A DNA stretch of 64,000 bases. It comes from Methylocystaceae bacterium (lineage in GTDB: Bacteria; Pseudomonadota; Alphaproteobacteria; Rhizobiales; Beijerinckiaceae). The stretch is from assembly GCA_009773555.1 (NCBI GenBank), contig WSXZ01000013.1, positions 1 to 64,000 on the forward strand, written 5' to 3'. Shown here one piece after another: positions 18,153 through 26,137 of this stretch. The first letter of the stretch is position 1. Each line of letters begins with the position of its first letter. The translations under genes and the position numbers were made by a program. A model generated the notes under the pieces. That model was given only the letters and a program-made list of their open reading frames with translations, made no database searches and was not told where the DNA came from.

Positions 18153-18446
18153 ATGAACGCTCGCCCCCGCCAATCCGCCGAAGTCAACATTCACCTGCGC
18201 GCCCGCGCGCGGGACAAGAAGTTGATTGATCAGGCGGCGGAACTGGTGGGGTCGAACCGTTCGCAATTCATGATGGCCTCGGCGCTCAAAGAGGCCAAAA
18301 ACATTCTGCTCGACCAATCGACCATCTACGCCGACGCGAAAGCTTTCAAAAAAATCATGGACTGGATGGATGCCGAAGCGACGCAAGACGAGGCGGCGGG
18401 CATGAAGCGCATCCTTCAATCCAAAGCCCCGTGGCAGAGTGACTGA
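18153..18446 (+). CDS. DUF1778 (TacA-like) ribbon-helix-helix antitoxin
   Basis: A 97-residue protein with the N-terminal RHH DNA-binding pattern (VNIHLRARARDKKLIDQAAE, LVGSNRSQFMMASAL) and a C-terminal tail (about residues 60-97) that should wrap the toxin. Members of this family neutralise GNAT toxins and repress their own operon. No ribosome site precedes the ATG; the promoter position suggests a leaderless transcript. The gene overlaps the toxin start by 8 bases. Confidence 0.9.
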   Translation: MNARPRQSAEVNIHLRARARDKKLIDQAAELVGSNRSQFMMASALKEAKNILLDQSTIYADAKAFKKIMDWMDAEATQDEAAGMKRILQSKAPWQSD

Positions 18447-18966
18447 CGCAGCGCCTTTATTCAGTCCGCCGGTTTTATTGACGCAAGCGCATGACACGGC
18501 GTCGTTCGACTGTGGCGAACCCGTGCTCGATGACTGGCTCCGCAATCGCGCATGGGACAATATGCAAGTCGCGGCCAGCCGCACCTATGTGATTTGCCCC
18601 GCCGGGTCGGGCCGGATTGTCGGCTTCTTTGCGCTGAGCATGGGGCAAATCCTCGCGCAGGACGTCAAAGGCTCCATGCGCCGGAACATGCCGAGACAGA
18701 TTCCGGCGGTGACGCTCGGGCGTCTGGCCATCGATCGCGCATGGCAGGGGAAGGGATTGGGGCGCGCGCTGCTAGCCGATGTGGTGCCGCGGTCGCTGCG
18801 GGCGGGGGCTGAGGTCTCGGCGCGGCTGGTGATCGTCCATGCGATCTCGCCCGACGCCGAAGCCTTTTACCTGCATCACGGATTCACCCGCCTGCCGGGG
18901 GAGGCCCCAACGCTCGCCCTCGATCTGCTCAAGCTGCAAAAGCTGTCGAAGATGTCCAAAATATAA
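18439..18966 (+). CDS. GNAT acetyltransferase toxin (TacT/KacT type)
   Basis: A 175-residue GNAT-fold protein. Known members acetylate the amino group of aminoacyl-tRNAs and stop translation. The acetyl-CoA pyrophosphate-binding loop is Q-G-K-G-L-G at 103-108 (RAWQGKGLGRALL) preceded by the VTLGRLAID strand, and the catalytic tyrosine is Y144 in AEAFYLHHGF. N-terminal HDTASFDCGEPVLDDWL is the typical toxin opening. The start is GTG at 18439, inside the antitoxin frame, so translation is coupled. Which tRNA is targeted cannot be told. All expected residues are intact, so the toxin is probably active. Confidence 0.9.
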   Translation: MTDAAPLFSPPVLLTQAHDTASFDCGEPVLDDWLRNRAWDNMQVAASRTYVICPAGSGRIVGFFALSMGQILAQDVKGSMRRNMPRQIPAVTLGRLAIDRAWQGKGLGRALLADVVPRSLRAGAEVSARLVIVHAISPDAEAFYLHHGFTRLPGEAPTLALDLLKLQKLSKMSKI

Positions 18967-19317
18967 AGAAACGCTAATCATGCGGACGAACGCGTCAAAA
19001 CCAACCACCCGCTGTTGTTGAAACTGCACGATCGTCCGATTGGCACAGTTCGCCTTGACGAGGCTGGCCCCTGCTCGGGAGTTGTGAGGCTGGTGTCTAT
19101 AGCGCCAGACGTTCAGCGGTCGGGACACGGAAGCGTGCTTTCATCTCTGGTCGAAGCCTATGCACGGCGTCTCGGGATAACGACCTTGTTGGTCAACGCA
19201 GCCCCCGACGCTGTGGGCTTCTATGAAAAAATGTGATGGAAAAAAGATATTTGGGACGAGTCGGAACTCAGAGGATTGGCCGCTGACTGCATTCAGATGA
19301 CGAAGATTTTGCGCTGA
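18967..19317 (+). pseudogene. Second GNAT acetyltransferase, 5'-truncated and with a nonsense codon
   Basis: One frame, starting directly after the toxin stop, reads ADERVKTNHPLLLKLHDRPI and then GTVRLDE, VRLVSIAPDVQRSGHGSVLS, AARR-type helices and AAPDAVGFYEKM, typical of a GNAT fold. A TGA at 19234-19236 falls in place of the usual Gly after GFYEKM, and the frame then continues WKKDIWDESELRG to a second stop at 19315. The first third of a normal GNAT domain is missing and no start codon with ribosome site is seen. It is therefore a remnant; the toxin gene may have replaced or been inserted over its 5' end. Confidence 0.75.
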
Positions 19318-19409
19318 AGCGACGATCTGCGCGGATACGCTGGTCGCCTTGCCAACAATTCGCGGGCGTCGCATTATTTCTTGGCGTTCAATCAAAAAAG
19401 TCGGCTTTC

Positions 19410-20189
19410 ATGCGTTCCTTCGGCATTTTCTTCGCCGTTCTTATCGTCTGCACGGCAAGCTTCGGTCCAGCGCGGGCTCATTCTCCGTATTTTTCGACAA
19501 CGGAAAAAATTGAACTCCCCAATGGAAAATTGGGTGAGCTGCGGCTGCTGCACGGCGACGGCATCTTATGGGCGGATCCCATTCGCGTGCTCGCCTTGGA
19601 TGAAGAAGGGCGCATGATCGCGCGCAGCCCGCCTTCGCCCGGGATGACTCTCTCATGTCGAAACGCCAGATGTCGCGTTTTCGATCTCGCCGAAGGCACT
19701 GTCCTCGAACTCGATCCTTCGACTTTCCGCACCGGCGCGGTGGTTCCGGCGATCGACAATCCTGACCGCGATTTGAACTGGGAGTTTTACGGAGAGGACG
19801 ATAAGAGCTGGGGTTGGCGCTGGCGGAAAGCCGCGTTCTTCGAATTGATTTGGGGAAATTTGGCGCTCGCGCGCCGCATCGCTCCATTCGTCGTCATAAC
19901 CTTCATCGCCGGCGCCATCGCCGGACCGGCTCTGCGCGCCGCGTTCAGACGGAAACTGATAAATGAACGGAAAGGCCACGCGATGTTTGCCACGCGCCTT
20001 ATCCTCCGCTTGATATTGATCCTGCTTGGCGCGATCGCTCTATTCACGACCTACCTGCTGGCCGTCGTGCATTTTGGCCCGACGCTAGAGCTATGGATCG
20101 CAGTTCTGGTTGCAGGCGCGGCCGCGGCGACCGGGGTTTTCGCGCTCCTGCGCAAGATCGTTCGTCGCCTGCGGCCGGCGACGGCTTAA
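19410..20189 (+). CDS. Exported/membrane protein, function unknown
   Basis: A 259-residue protein with a signal peptide (FGIFFAVLIVCTASFGPARA), a periplasmic part of about 120 residues that looks beta-rich (KIELPNGKLGELRLLHGDGI, contains a CRNARC cysteine pair), and three C-terminal hydrophobic helices (about residues 152-172, 193-214, 221-243). I do not recognise the family. The next gene starts within its stop codon (TAATG), so the two are likely co-translated. It belongs to the accessory block between pdxJ and spoT; the ribosome site is weak. Confidence 0.7.
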   Translation: MRSFGIFFAVLIVCTASFGPARAHSPYFSTTEKIELPNGKLGELRLLHGDGILWADPIRVLALDEEGRMIARSPPSPGMTLSCRNARCRVFDLAEGTVLELDPSTFRTGAVVPAIDNPDRDLNWEFYGEDDKSWGWRWRKAAFFELIWGNLALARRIAPFVVITFIAGAIAGPALRAAFRRKLINERKGHAMFATRLILRLILILLGAIALFTTYLLAVVHFGPTLELWIAVLVAGAAAATGVFALLRKIVRRLRPATA

Positions 20190-20551
20190 TGATCTACCCA
20201 ATGAAACAACAATGCTCCGATCTGACTTTGGCGACGGCGCGCATGAAAAGTATCGAATATCGGTTGGAGCTTTGCGACATCACAGGCGAACATCGCCCGA
20301 TCGCGGTCTTTCGTGCATGCACGCCTTTTCCAAGCGTCAGGGTCGGGGAGCGTTTCGATGACGAAGGCTGGCCGAGACTTGATGCGTCGCAGATGAGAGG
20401 CGCGCCGGATAAACCGATCCGATTCACAGTACACTCGATCAAACACGTGATCATGGAGGACGACGAGAAGATCACGGCGCGCTACTGCCTAAATTTGCAG
20501 CCCTATGCAGGCGACCGGTCTCCGACTTGGGGAAAGAGCGACCCTGTCTGA
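20189..20551 (+). CDS. Hypothetical protein coupled to the preceding membrane protein
   Basis: A 120-residue soluble protein with no signal peptide. Core sequence SIEYRLELCDITGEHRPIAV through FDDEGWPRLDASQM and IRFTVHSIKHVIMEDDEKIT looks like a small mixed beta protein. The ATG overlaps the upstream stop codon (TAATG); internal ATGs at codons 5 and 19 are alternatives. No family recognised. It ends 45 bases from the convergent spoT. Confidence 0.6.
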   Translation: MIYPMKQQCSDLTLATARMKSIEYRLELCDITGEHRPIAVFRACTPFPSVRVGERFDDEGWPRLDASQMRGAPDKPIRFTVHSIKHVIMEDDEKITARYCLNLQPYAGDRSPTWGKSDPV

Positions 20552-20596
20552 GTGGCGGCGTGATCAAGGTTCTCACGGACGCCCCCAACGTCTCGC

Positions 20597-22807
20597 TCAC
20601 CCAATCATCCGCTCGACCTTGCTGACCAAAGCGCTCGCGCGCAGCCGCGTGACGACGCCGTTCAGATGTTTCAGATCGGCGACTTCGAGATCGAAGGTCA
20701 TTTCGCGGAAATCCGGCGAATGCGCCTTGAAGCTGATGTTGTCGATATTGGCGCCGGTCTCGCCGATGAGCGTCGCCAGCGCGCCGAGCGACCCGGGCTC
20801 GTTGAGCGCGGTCACGACGATGCGGACCGGAAACAGCGCCGAAGAACCAGCTTCGATATCCCAGCGCACGTCGAGCCAGCGTTCGGGCTGGTCGTCGAAG
20901 GCCGTGAGCGAGGGCGACTGGATCGGATAGATGGTGATGCCTTCGCCCGGCGTGAATATGCCGACGATGCGGTCGCCCGGCACGGCGCCGCCGTCCGGCG
21001 AAAATCGCACCGGCGCGTCGCCGCGCAGGCCGCGGATCGGAATCGCGCCGCCGCCTTCGTCTTTCGCGCCGGGCGCCTTGAAGACGACATTGGCGTTCGC
21101 CTTGACGCCGAACCAACCCGGCTCGCCGGGTCGGATGGCGGCGGGCCCGGCTTTGCGCTCTTCGCTGAAATCCGGATAGACCGCCTTGACGACGTCGCCC
21201 GAATAGATTTCGCCGCGGCCGACGGCGGCGAGCGCGTCTTCGACCGACGGCCGCGCGAGCCTGGTCAGCGCCGCCTTCAGTTTCTCTTCGCTCCACACGC
21301 GCCCGGCGCGCTCGAAGGCGCGTTCAACGATCTGGCGGCCGAGCCCGGCATATTGCTGGCGCACCGCGTCGCGCGTCGCGCGTCGGATCGCGGCGCGCGC
21401 CTTGCCGGTCGCCACCGCGCCCTCCCAGGCGGCCGGGGGAACATGCCCCTCGGCGCGGATGATCTCGACCTCATCGCCGTTTTTCAGCTGCGACAACACC
21501 GGGCCGACGCGTCCGTTGATCTTCGCGCCAACGGCTGAATCGCCGAGCTTCGTATGCACGGCGTAGGCGAAATCGATCGGCGTCGCGCCGCGCGGCAGCG
21601 CGATCAGTCCGCCCTTCGGCGTGAAGCAGAACACCTGATCTTGAAAGAGCTCGAGGCGCGTATGCTCGAGAAATTCCTCGGGATTGTCGCCATGCGCGAG
21701 GAGATCGAGCGTTTCCTGCAGCCAGCGGAAGGCGCGGCTTTCCTTGGCGAGCTGCTCGCGGCCATGCGCGCCGACCGCATCCTTGTAGAGCGCGTGCGCG
21801 GCGATGCCGAAGCGCGCGATCTCATGCATTTCGGCGGTGCGAATCTGAAGTTCGACGCGCTGGTGGCCGGGACCGATCACCGTCGTATGGATCGAACGAT
21901 AGTCGTTCTGTTTCGGCGTCGAGATGTAATCCTTGAAGCGGCCGGGGACGTTGGGCCACTTGGTATGCACGACGCCGAGCGCGCGATAGCAATCCTCCAC
22001 CGCGCCGACGATGATCCGAAAGCCGAAGATGTCGGACAACTGCTCGAAGGAGATCGACTTGCGCTCCATCTTGCGCCACACCGAAAAGGTCGTCTTCTGG
22101 CGTCCGGTGACCGCCGCGGTGATGCCGCGCGCCTCGAACTCCTTGGTGAGCTCGTCCTCGATGCGCTTGATGATGCGTCCGTTCTTCGCGCGCAGATCGT
22201 GCAGTCGCTGCTCGATGGTCTGATGCGCTTCCGGCATCAAATGCCGAAAGGCGAGGCCCTCGAGCTCCTCGCGCAGCCGCTGCATGCCCATGCGGCCGGC
22301 AAGCGGCGCATAGATGTCGAGCGTCTCCTGAGCGATGCGCGCGCGCTTTTCCTGCGGGACGAAATGCAGCGTGCGCATGTTGTGCAGGCGGTCGGCGAGC
22401 TTGACGAGCAGCACGCGCACGTCTTCGGCGACGGCGAGCAGCAATTTGCGGAAGTTCTCGCCCTGCCGCGCCTGCTTGGTGACGAGATCGAGCTTCTCGA
22501 TCTTGGTCAGGCCCTCGACGAGTTTGCCGATCTGTTCGCCAAACAACCGGTCGATCTCTTCGCGCGTGGCGTCGGTGTCTTCGAGCGTATCGTGCAGAAC
22601 GGCCGCGACGATCGTCGCGTCGTCGAGCTTCAGATCGGTGAGGATCGCTGCGACTTCGAGCGGGTGGGAAAAATAAGGGTCGCCGGAGGCGCGGGTTTGC
22701 GCCCCATGCGCCTTCATCGCGTAGACATAGGCCCGGTTTAGCAAATCCTCGTCGACGCGCGGGTTGTACTTCCGCACGCGTTCAACAAGTTCGTACTGAC
22801 GCATCAT
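20597..22807 (-). CDS. spoT: Bifunctional (p)ppGpp synthetase/hydrolase (RSH)
   Basis: This 736-residue RSH enzyme makes and degrades the alarmone (p)ppGpp and runs the stringent response. Domains in order: HD hydrolase (residues about 25-150, with PYFSHPLEVAAIL and VLHDTLED intact), RelA/SpoT synthetase (about 230-340, GRQKTTFSVWRKM and FGFRIIV present), TGS (about 380-445, CFTPKGGLIALPRGATPIDF) and a C-terminal ACT domain (VRIVVTALNEPGSLGAL). Both catalytic halves look functional, as expected for the single alphaproteobacterial RSH. The start is ATGATG at 22807. rpoZ lies upstream on the same strand, the usual order. Confidence 0.95.
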   Translation of the reverse strand: MMRQYELVERVRKYNPRVDEDLLNRAYVYAMKAHGAQTRASGDPYFSHPLEVAAILTDLKLDDATIVAAVLHDTLEDTDATREEIDRLFGEQIGKLVEGLTKIEKLDLVTKQARQGENFRKLLLAVAEDVRVLLVKLADRLHNMRTLHFVPQEKRARIAQETLDIYAPLAGRMGMQRLREELEGLAFRHLMPEAHQTIEQRLHDLRAKNGRIIKRIEDELTKEFEARGITAAVTGRQKTTFSVWRKMERKSISFEQLSDIFGFRIIVGAVEDCYRALGVVHTKWPNVPGRFKDYISTPKQNDYRSIHTTVIGPGHQRVELQIRTAEMHEIARFGIAAHALYKDAVGAHGREQLAKESRAFRWLQETLDLLAHGDNPEEFLEHTRLELFQDQVFCFTPKGGLIALPRGATPIDFAYAVHTKLGDSAVGAKINGRVGPVLSQLKNGDEVEIIRAEGHVPPAAWEGAVATGKARAAIRRATRDAVRQQYAGLGRQIVERAFERAGRVWSEEKLKAALTRLARPSVEDALAAVGRGEIYSGDVVKAVYPDFSEERKAGPAAIRPGEPGWFGVKANANVVFKAPGAKDEGGGAIPIRGLRGDAPVRFSPDGGAVPGDRIVGIFTPGEGITIYPIQSPSLTAFDDQPERWLDVRWDIEAGSSALFPVRIVVTALNEPGSLGALATLIGETGANIDNISFKAHSPDFREMTFDLEVADLKHLNGVVTRLRASALVSKVERMIG

Positions 22808-23045
22808 GCGCGTGGCGCCAATGACTGGTTATGCGCCGACCCGGCCGCCGCCCAAGCGTAAATTTCACGCGAAAGGCAAGCGAGCGGCGCCGGAGCGGCG
22901 AGTGTGTTGAGCGAGAATAGCGCACACCGGCCGCCATGACCAACGACCATGACCAACGGCGACGATGCGCGAATGCGCAGCTCTGGCAGGAGACGTCGCG
23001 GCGGAGACGTGTCGCGAACGCCCCGTCAGCGGGGATCGGGCGAGC

Positions 23046-23432
23046 CTACTCCGCTTCGTCCTCGACCTCTGCGGGCGGCACAAGCCCTTCGAGACCACGC
23101 AGCAGGTCTTCTTCCGTCATCCGGTCGAAGGGGCCCTCGACTTCGAGTTCGCCAGCGACCGCGGGGGTCAAGGCCGGCGCCGCTTCGGCCTCCGGCTCGT
23201 CGACTTCGACGTGATGCTGCAGCGAGTGGATGAAATCCTCGGAAAGGTCTTCCGGCGCGAGCGCCGATTCTGCGATCTCGCGCAGGGCGACCACAGGATT
23301 TTTGTCGCGGTCGCGATCGACGAGGATCGGCTGACCAGACGAGATGTTTCGCGCCCGATGCGCCGCGAGAAGGACAAGGTCGAAGCGATTTTCGATCTTG
23401 TCGACGCAATCTTCGACAGTAACGCGCGCCAT
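23046..23432 (-). CDS. rpoZ: RNA polymerase omega subunit
   Basis: Omega stabilises RNA polymerase and is part of a ppGpp-binding site. The 128-residue protein starts [20 protein letters not shown] and continues [14 protein letters not shown], the omega signature, with an alphaproteobacterial acidic C-terminal extension ([11 protein letters not shown] onward). It precedes spoT on the same strand after 238 bases with no gene between. A plausible promoter lies 35-63 bases upstream. Confidence 0.95.
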   Translation of the reverse strand: MARVTVEDCVDKIENRFDLVLLAAHRARNISSGQPILVDRDRDKNPVVALREIAESALAPEDLSEDFIHSLQHHVEVDEPEAEAAPALTPAVAGELEVEGPFDRMTEEDLLRGLEGLVPPAEVEDEAE

Positions 23433-23466
23433 CTGCTGTCAAGCTCCATTCGGTTCGGGAGTAGCG

Positions 23467-23495
23467 CTGATACGCCAATTAGGAAAATTAGGCAA
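23467..23495 (-). promoter_or_regulatory. Possible promoter of rpoZ
   Basis: On the minus strand TTGCCT and TATCAG are separated by 17 bases, placing the transcript start about 30 bases before the rpoZ ATG. The match to consensus is moderate. Confidence 0.4.
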
Positions 23496-23815
23496 TAATC
23501 TCTTGGCTCTAGACGCGTGGGCGTTTTTTTTTGACGCTGCTGATCGGATTTTTTCTAGAAAATGCCCAATCATAGCCCCGTAAAAAAACGGAGTTCCTCT
23601 TGACGCTGTGACATGGAGAGGCGATGTATTTGCTAGAGATGCGTGCGGCGCTTTTCAAAGATGGCTGTGATTAGCCGGCGAATGCAGCGAGAACGGCGCA
23701 GTCGCGATTTTAATTTGGCGCCGGACGTTGAGATTGAGCGAAACGCCGAACTGCGGGTTGACGGCGTTAGCCGGCGCCACCCGCGTTAACACCTTAACCC
23801 GACCGCGAGACTAAA
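23496..23815. other. 320-base divergent gap between rpoZ and the NYN gene
   Basis: AT-rich compared with neighbours, with runs of T (about 23524-23532) and A (about 23582-23588). No coding frame is supported. It must hold the promoter of the NYN-domain gene, which I cannot place. Confidence 0.4.
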
Positions 23816-24427
23816 ATGGCAGATATCGAACGAACTGCGTTATTCATCGATGGCGCGAACTTATACGCGACCGCGAAATCGCTCGGATTCGATATTGATT
23901 ATAAGCGCTTGCTCCGCGAATTCCAGGGCAAGGGCCGCCTCATCCGCGCGTTCTACTACACTGCTTTGATCGAGGACCAGGAGTATTCGTCGATCCGTCC
24001 TCTGATCGATTGGCTGGATTACAACGGCTATGCGGTCGTGACCAAGCCGACCAAGGAGTTCGTCGATTCGCTCGGCCGCCGCAAAGTTAAAGGCAATATG
24101 GACATTGAGCTCGCGGTCGACGCCATGGAAATGGCCGGGCATATCGACCACATGGTCCTGTTCTCCGGCGACGGCGACTTCCGGTCGCTGGTCGAGGCCG
24201 TGCAGCGGCGCGGCGTTCGGGTTTCCGTCATTTCGACGATCACCACCCAGCCGCCGATGATCGCCGACGAATTGCGCCGGCAGGCCGACGAATTCATCGA
24301 CCTTATCCATCTTGTCGGCAAGATCGGCCGCGATCCGGGCGAGCGCGCAGAGCGCATGCAGCGGTATCAGGAGCGTCCTCGCCCCGCGCCGCAAGCGGCT
24401 CACGCCGAAGAAGAAGAAGGCGAGTGA
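23816..24427 (+). CDS. NYN-domain (LabA/DUF88) protein
   Basis: A 203-residue cytoplasmic protein of the NYN (PIN-like) nuclease family. It has the acidic site pattern ALFIDGANLYATAK (Asp near residue 12), GNMDIELAVDAME (Asp near 97) and LFSGDGDFRSLVEA (Asp near 120), all needed for metal-dependent RNA cleavage. RNA substrate unknown. The last 30 residues are a proline/glutamate-rich tail. Widely conserved next to smpB/dapA in alphaproteobacteria, here transcribed toward smpB and ended by a strong terminator. Confidence 0.9.
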   Translation: MADIERTALFIDGANLYATAKSLGFDIDYKRLLREFQGKGRLIRAFYYTALIEDQEYSSIRPLIDWLDYNGYAVVTKPTKEFVDSLGRRKVKGNMDIELAVDAMEMAGHIDHMVLFSGDGDFRSLVEAVQRRGVRVSVISTITTQPPMIADELRRQADEFIDLIHLVGKIGRDPGERAERMQRYQERPRPAPQAAHAEEEEGE

Positions 24428-24455
24428 CGCCAAGGTTCGGACGGAAAACCAAAGG

Positions 24456-24488
24456 TTCGGCGTCCCGATATCGGGGCGCCGAATTTTT
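24456..24488 (+). terminator. Intrinsic terminator of the NYN gene
   Basis: A 12-bp stem (TTCGGCGTCCCG / CGGGGCGCCGAA, one G-U pair) with a 4-base loop is followed by TTTTT. It sits in the short convergent gap with smpB. Confidence 0.85.
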
Positions 24489-24499
24489 GTAGGTCGGGG

Positions 24500-24976
24500 T
24501 CAGCCGCGCGCGCGCAACAGCCGGCCTTTTTCGCGGCTCCAGTCGCGCTTCTTTTCGACTTCACGTTTATCGTGCAGCTTCTTGCCCTTTCCGAGGGCGA
24601 TTTGCAGCTTGGCCCTGCCCTTGGCGTTGAAATAGAGCTTCAGCGGCACGATCGTCATGCCTTCGCGCTCAATCGCCTGCGAGAGCTTGGCGATCTCTCG
24701 CGACTTGAGCAGCAGTTTGCGCGGCCGCTTCGGCGGATGGTTGAAGCGGTTGCCGGCGAGATATTCGGGAATGTTGGCGTTGACGAGCCATGCCTCGCCT
24801 TGCCGATCGACATGGGCGTAGCTTTCGGCGATCGTCGCCTTGCCCGTGCGCAGCGACTTCACCTCGGTGCCCGTCAGCGCCAGCCCCGCTTCGAAAATTT
24901 CGCCGATTTCGTAATTGTAGCGCGCCTTGCGATTATCGGCGACGACCTTGAAATTCGGATCCGGCTTTGCGGCCAC
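24500..24976 (-). CDS. smpB: SsrA-binding protein SmpB
   Basis: SmpB binds tmRNA and brings it to stalled ribosomes for trans-translation. The 158-residue protein has the family core [39 protein letters not shown], a central [11 protein letters not shown] and the basic C-terminal tail ([16 protein letters not shown]) that enters the decoding site. Normal length. It lies directly downstream of dapA on the same strand (49-base gap), a common alphaproteobacterial order. Confidence 0.96.
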   Translation of the reverse strand: MAAKPDPNFKVVADNRKARYNYEIGEIFEAGLALTGTEVKSLRTGKATIAESYAHVDRQGEAWLVNANIPEYLAGNRFNHPPKRPRKLLLKSREIAKLSQAIEREGMTIVPLKLYFNAKGRAKLQIALGKGKKLHDKREVEKKRDWSREKGRLLRARG

Positions 24977-25025
24977 TGATTTTCCTCAAAAGCGTCTCGA
25001 CGAGGAGAGACGCGAATCTGGCGCC

Positions 25026-25919
25026 TTAGGCGGGGAGCACGCCGGCGTGGATCATCGCCGCGCGTATGCGATCCTTCGTCGGTTGCGTGCAGGGCACCAG
25101 AGGAAGACGCACCTCTTCTTCAGCCTTGCCCAGAAGCGACAGCCCGTATTTCGCGCCCGTGACGCCGGCCTCAATAAAAGTCGCGACATGCAGCGGCGTC
25201 AGCCGATCCTGAATCTCCAGCGCCTTGGCGTAGTCGCCGGCAAGACAGGCGTTCTGCAGATCGGCGCAAAGCCGCGGCGCGATGTTGGCGACGACAGAGA
25301 TGCACCCATGCGCGCCCGCCGCCATGCAGGCGAGCGCCGTGAGATCGTCGCCCGAAAGCTGGATGAACTCCGGCCCCATCGCCGCGCGTTGCAACGAGAT
25401 GCGGCCGATGTTGCCGGTTGCGTCCTTCACGCCGACGACATTCCTCAACTCGGCGCAGCGCTTCATGGTCTCGACGCTCATATCGATGACCGAGCGTGGC
25501 GGGATATTGTAGATGATGATGGGAATCGAGACGGCGTCGTTGATCGCCCTGAAGTGCAGATAAAGCCCTTCCTGATTGGGCTTATTGTAATAGGGCGTCA
25601 CGATGAGCAGCCCATCGGCGCCCGCGCGCTCGGCATGGCCGGCGATGGCGATCGCCTCGCGGGTGTTGTTCGAGCCCGCGCCGGCGACGATCGGCACGCG
25701 CCCGCGCGCGGCGCGGATCGTCTCGGTGATGACGCGTCCATGCTCTTCATGGCTCAGCGTCGGGCTCTCGCCCGTGGTGCCGACGGGCACGAGGCCATGC
25801 GTTCCATTTTCGATCTGCCAGTCAATCAGCGCGCGCAGGGCGTCATAGTCGACCTCTCCATGGGAAAACGGCGTGACCAGGGCCGTCATCGACCCATGAA
25901 AAATCGGCTTTCCACTCAT
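25026..25919 (-). CDS. dapA: 4-hydroxy-tetrahydrodipicolinate synthase
   Basis: DapA condenses pyruvate with aspartate semialdehyde in lysine and diaminopimelate synthesis, so it also feeds peptidoglycan. The 297-residue TIM-barrel enzyme has [14 protein letters not shown] near residue 44, the tyrosine motif [12 protein letters not shown] near 133 and the Schiff-base lysine in [11 protein letters not shown] near 161. Length is normal. The divergent neighbour is the lytic transglycosylase. Confidence 0.95.
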   Translation of the reverse strand: MSGKPIFHGSMTALVTPFSHGEVDYDALRALIDWQIENGTHGLVPVGTTGESPTLSHEEHGRVITETIRAARGRVPIVAGAGSNNTREAIAIAGHAERAGADGLLIVTPYYNKPNQEGLYLHFRAINDAVSIPIIIYNIPPRSVIDMSVETMKRCAELRNVVGVKDATGNIGRISLQRAAMGPEFIQLSGDDLTALACMAAGAHGCISVVANIAPRLCADLQNACLAGDYAKALEIQDRLTPLHVATFIEAGVTGAKYGLSLLGKAEEEVRLPLVPCTQPTKDRIRAAMIHAGVLPA

Positions 25920-26137
25920 AGAATCAAAGCTTTCCCTACGCCTCAGAGCCGCCGTAATCGCGTCGCTAAGATTGAATGCCCTTCATAGCGGTTGGGCTGC
26001 GTCGAGGAAAGCCCCACGCTATAAAGCCTTACGCTATAATGGGAGACGACAAGAGGTCGAAGACAGCGGGCGCGCGAAGTTGACCCTTCGTAAACCAAAT
26101 GAGCGCAGCTTTTTCACACCAGTAGGGAAACGCGCTG

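Noticed and set aside
21554-22741. A long plus-strand frame opposite spoT
   Set aside because: spoT is complete with all domains; the opposite frame is composition-driven.
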